Source of the DNA: Phreatobacter aquaticus
Lineage (GTDB): Bacteria > Pseudomonadota > Alphaproteobacteria > Rhizobiales > Phreatobacteraceae
NCBI RefSeq assembly: GCF_005160265.1
Contig: NZ_CP039865.1
Span: forward strand, 4,364,828-4,428,827
Length of the DNA: 64,000 nt
Reading direction: 5' to 3'
Part shown: positions 63,297 through 64,000 of the stretch, in pieces
Position numbering within the stretch: position 1 is the stretch's first letter
Layout: each line of letters starts with the position of its first letter
The notes under the pieces: generated by a model
What the model was told of the DNA's origin: nothing
Database searches by the model: none
Seen by the model: only the letters and a program-made list of their open reading frames with translations
Made by a program: the position numbers and the translations under genes

Positions 63297-64000
63297 ATGC
63301 GCGCTCTGCACACAGCCGCCACCGGCATGAAGGCCCAGGAGCTGACCGTCGAAGTCATCTCCAACAACATCGCCAACATGCGGACCACCGGATTCAAGCG
63401 CGTGCGCGCCGAATTCCAGGATCTGCTCTACGACAACCAGCGCCGCGCCGGCACCCAGAACTCGCAGCAGGGCAACATCCTGCCGGTCGGCATCGCGATC
63501 GGTACCGGCGTCAAGGCTGCCGCCACCTCGCGCATCATGAGCCAGGGCAACGTGACGGCCACCGAGAAGGACTATGACATCGCCATTCGCGGCGAGGGCT
63601 TCTTCCGCATCCAGATGCCCGACGGCCGCACCGCCTATACCCGCGACGGCTCGTTCGAGCTGAACGACCAGGGCCAGCTCGTGACGGTCGACGGCTATCT
63701 CGTCGATCCCGGCATCACCATCCCCAACAACGCCACCTCGGTCACCATCAGCCAGGCCGGCATCGTCCAGGTCACCCTGCCCGGCCAGACCGCCACCCAG
63801 ACCGTCGGCACGCTGCAGCTCTCGCGCTTCGTCAACAAGGCCGGCCTGGAATCGATCGGCGACAACCTGTTCGTCGAGACGCCCGCCTCCGGCCAGCCGA
63901 CCACCGGCGTGCCGGCAGCGCTCGGCATGGGCACGCTGCTCCAGAAGAATCTCGAACAGTCGAACGTCACGGCGGTGAGCGAAATCTCCGACATGATCGC
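63297..64000 (+). CDS. flgG: Flagellar distal rod protein FlgG, cut by window edge
   Basis: The frame opens with MRALHTAATGMKAQELTVEV and stays open to the window end, giving about 234 of the usual 262 residues. ISNNIANMRTTGFKRVRAEF, YDIAIRGEGFFRIQMPDGRT and LLQKNLEQSNVTAVSEISDM are FlgG-specific. It follows flgF by 12 bases in one operon. Confidence 0.93.
   Translation, partial: MRALHTAATGMKAQELTVEVISNNIANMRTTGFKRVRAEFQDLLYDNQRRAGTQNSQQGNILPVGIAIGTGVKAAATSRIMSQGNVTATEKDYDIAIRGEGFFRIQMPDGRTAYTRDGSFELNDQGQLVTVDGYLVDPGITIPNNATSVTISQAGIVQVTLPGQTATQTVGTLQLSRFVNKAGLESIGDNLFVETPASGQPTTGVPAALGMGTLLQKNLEQSNVTAVSEISDMI

Overview
The window is high-GC chromosomal DNA of an alphaproteobacterium, most likely of the order Rhizobiales/Hyphomicrobiales. 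The evidence is the gene families and their order (trmJ, icd, alaS, recA, cckA, a rhizobial-type flagellar cluster with motE/DUF6468-like genes), HWE-type histidine kinases and an alphaproteobacterial GTTC-N7-GTTC SOS box. The genus cannot be named from sequence alone.

Layout. 1-9100 is housekeeping: trmJ (partial), icd, a small Ser/Ala-rich protein, two tandem acetyltransferases, a cyclic-nucleotide-gated-type K+ channel, alaS and recA. 9130-23041 is a 13.9-kb mobile element, described below. 23244-26486 holds a pentameric ligand-gated ion channel in an operon with a Cache-type sensor, and a LysR regulator. 26824-36121 holds an autotransporter, an NTF2-like protein, a radical-SAM RiPP locus with a YRR-repeat precursor, a DUF1236 protein, an adenosine-deaminase-like/substrate-binding-protein pair and a MarR regulator. 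36205-45929 is metabolic and accessory: DUF1428, DUF1801, DUF2946, a TonB receptor, an exported DJ-1/isonitrile-hydratase-like protein, a fatty acid hydroxylase, a creatininase-family protein, class I fumarase and two paralogous Cys-containing secreted proteins. 46002-64000 holds a cNMP-binding protein, cckA and flagellar genes (flhB fliR fliQ fliE flgC flgB, fliO-like fliP, a large secreted repeat protein, motE-like, DUF6468-like, fliM fliL, flgF flgG).

The main discovery is a casposon-like transposon at 9130-23041. It has 41-bp terminal inverted repeats (13 bp perfect at the tips) and a perfect 14-bp target-site duplication (9116-9129 and 23042-23055). It encodes a Cas1 homologue with intact catalytic residues and no cas2 or CRISPR array, a family B DNA polymerase with exonuclease and polymerase motifs, an HNH protein and two helix-turn-helix proteins. 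Its cargo is an intact HWE sensor kinase, a LOV-like HWE kinase lacking both the flavin-binding Cys and the phospho-acceptor His, a single-domain response regulator, an ABC transporter gene broken by one amber codon, and a low-GC pair encoding a lipoprotein and an unrecognised protein. The element sits in the upstream region of recA: the 14-bp duplication overlaps the recA SOS box. Just outside the right duplication, at the same offset as in the terminal repeats, is a decayed TIR-like sequence. This suggests that the site was used before.
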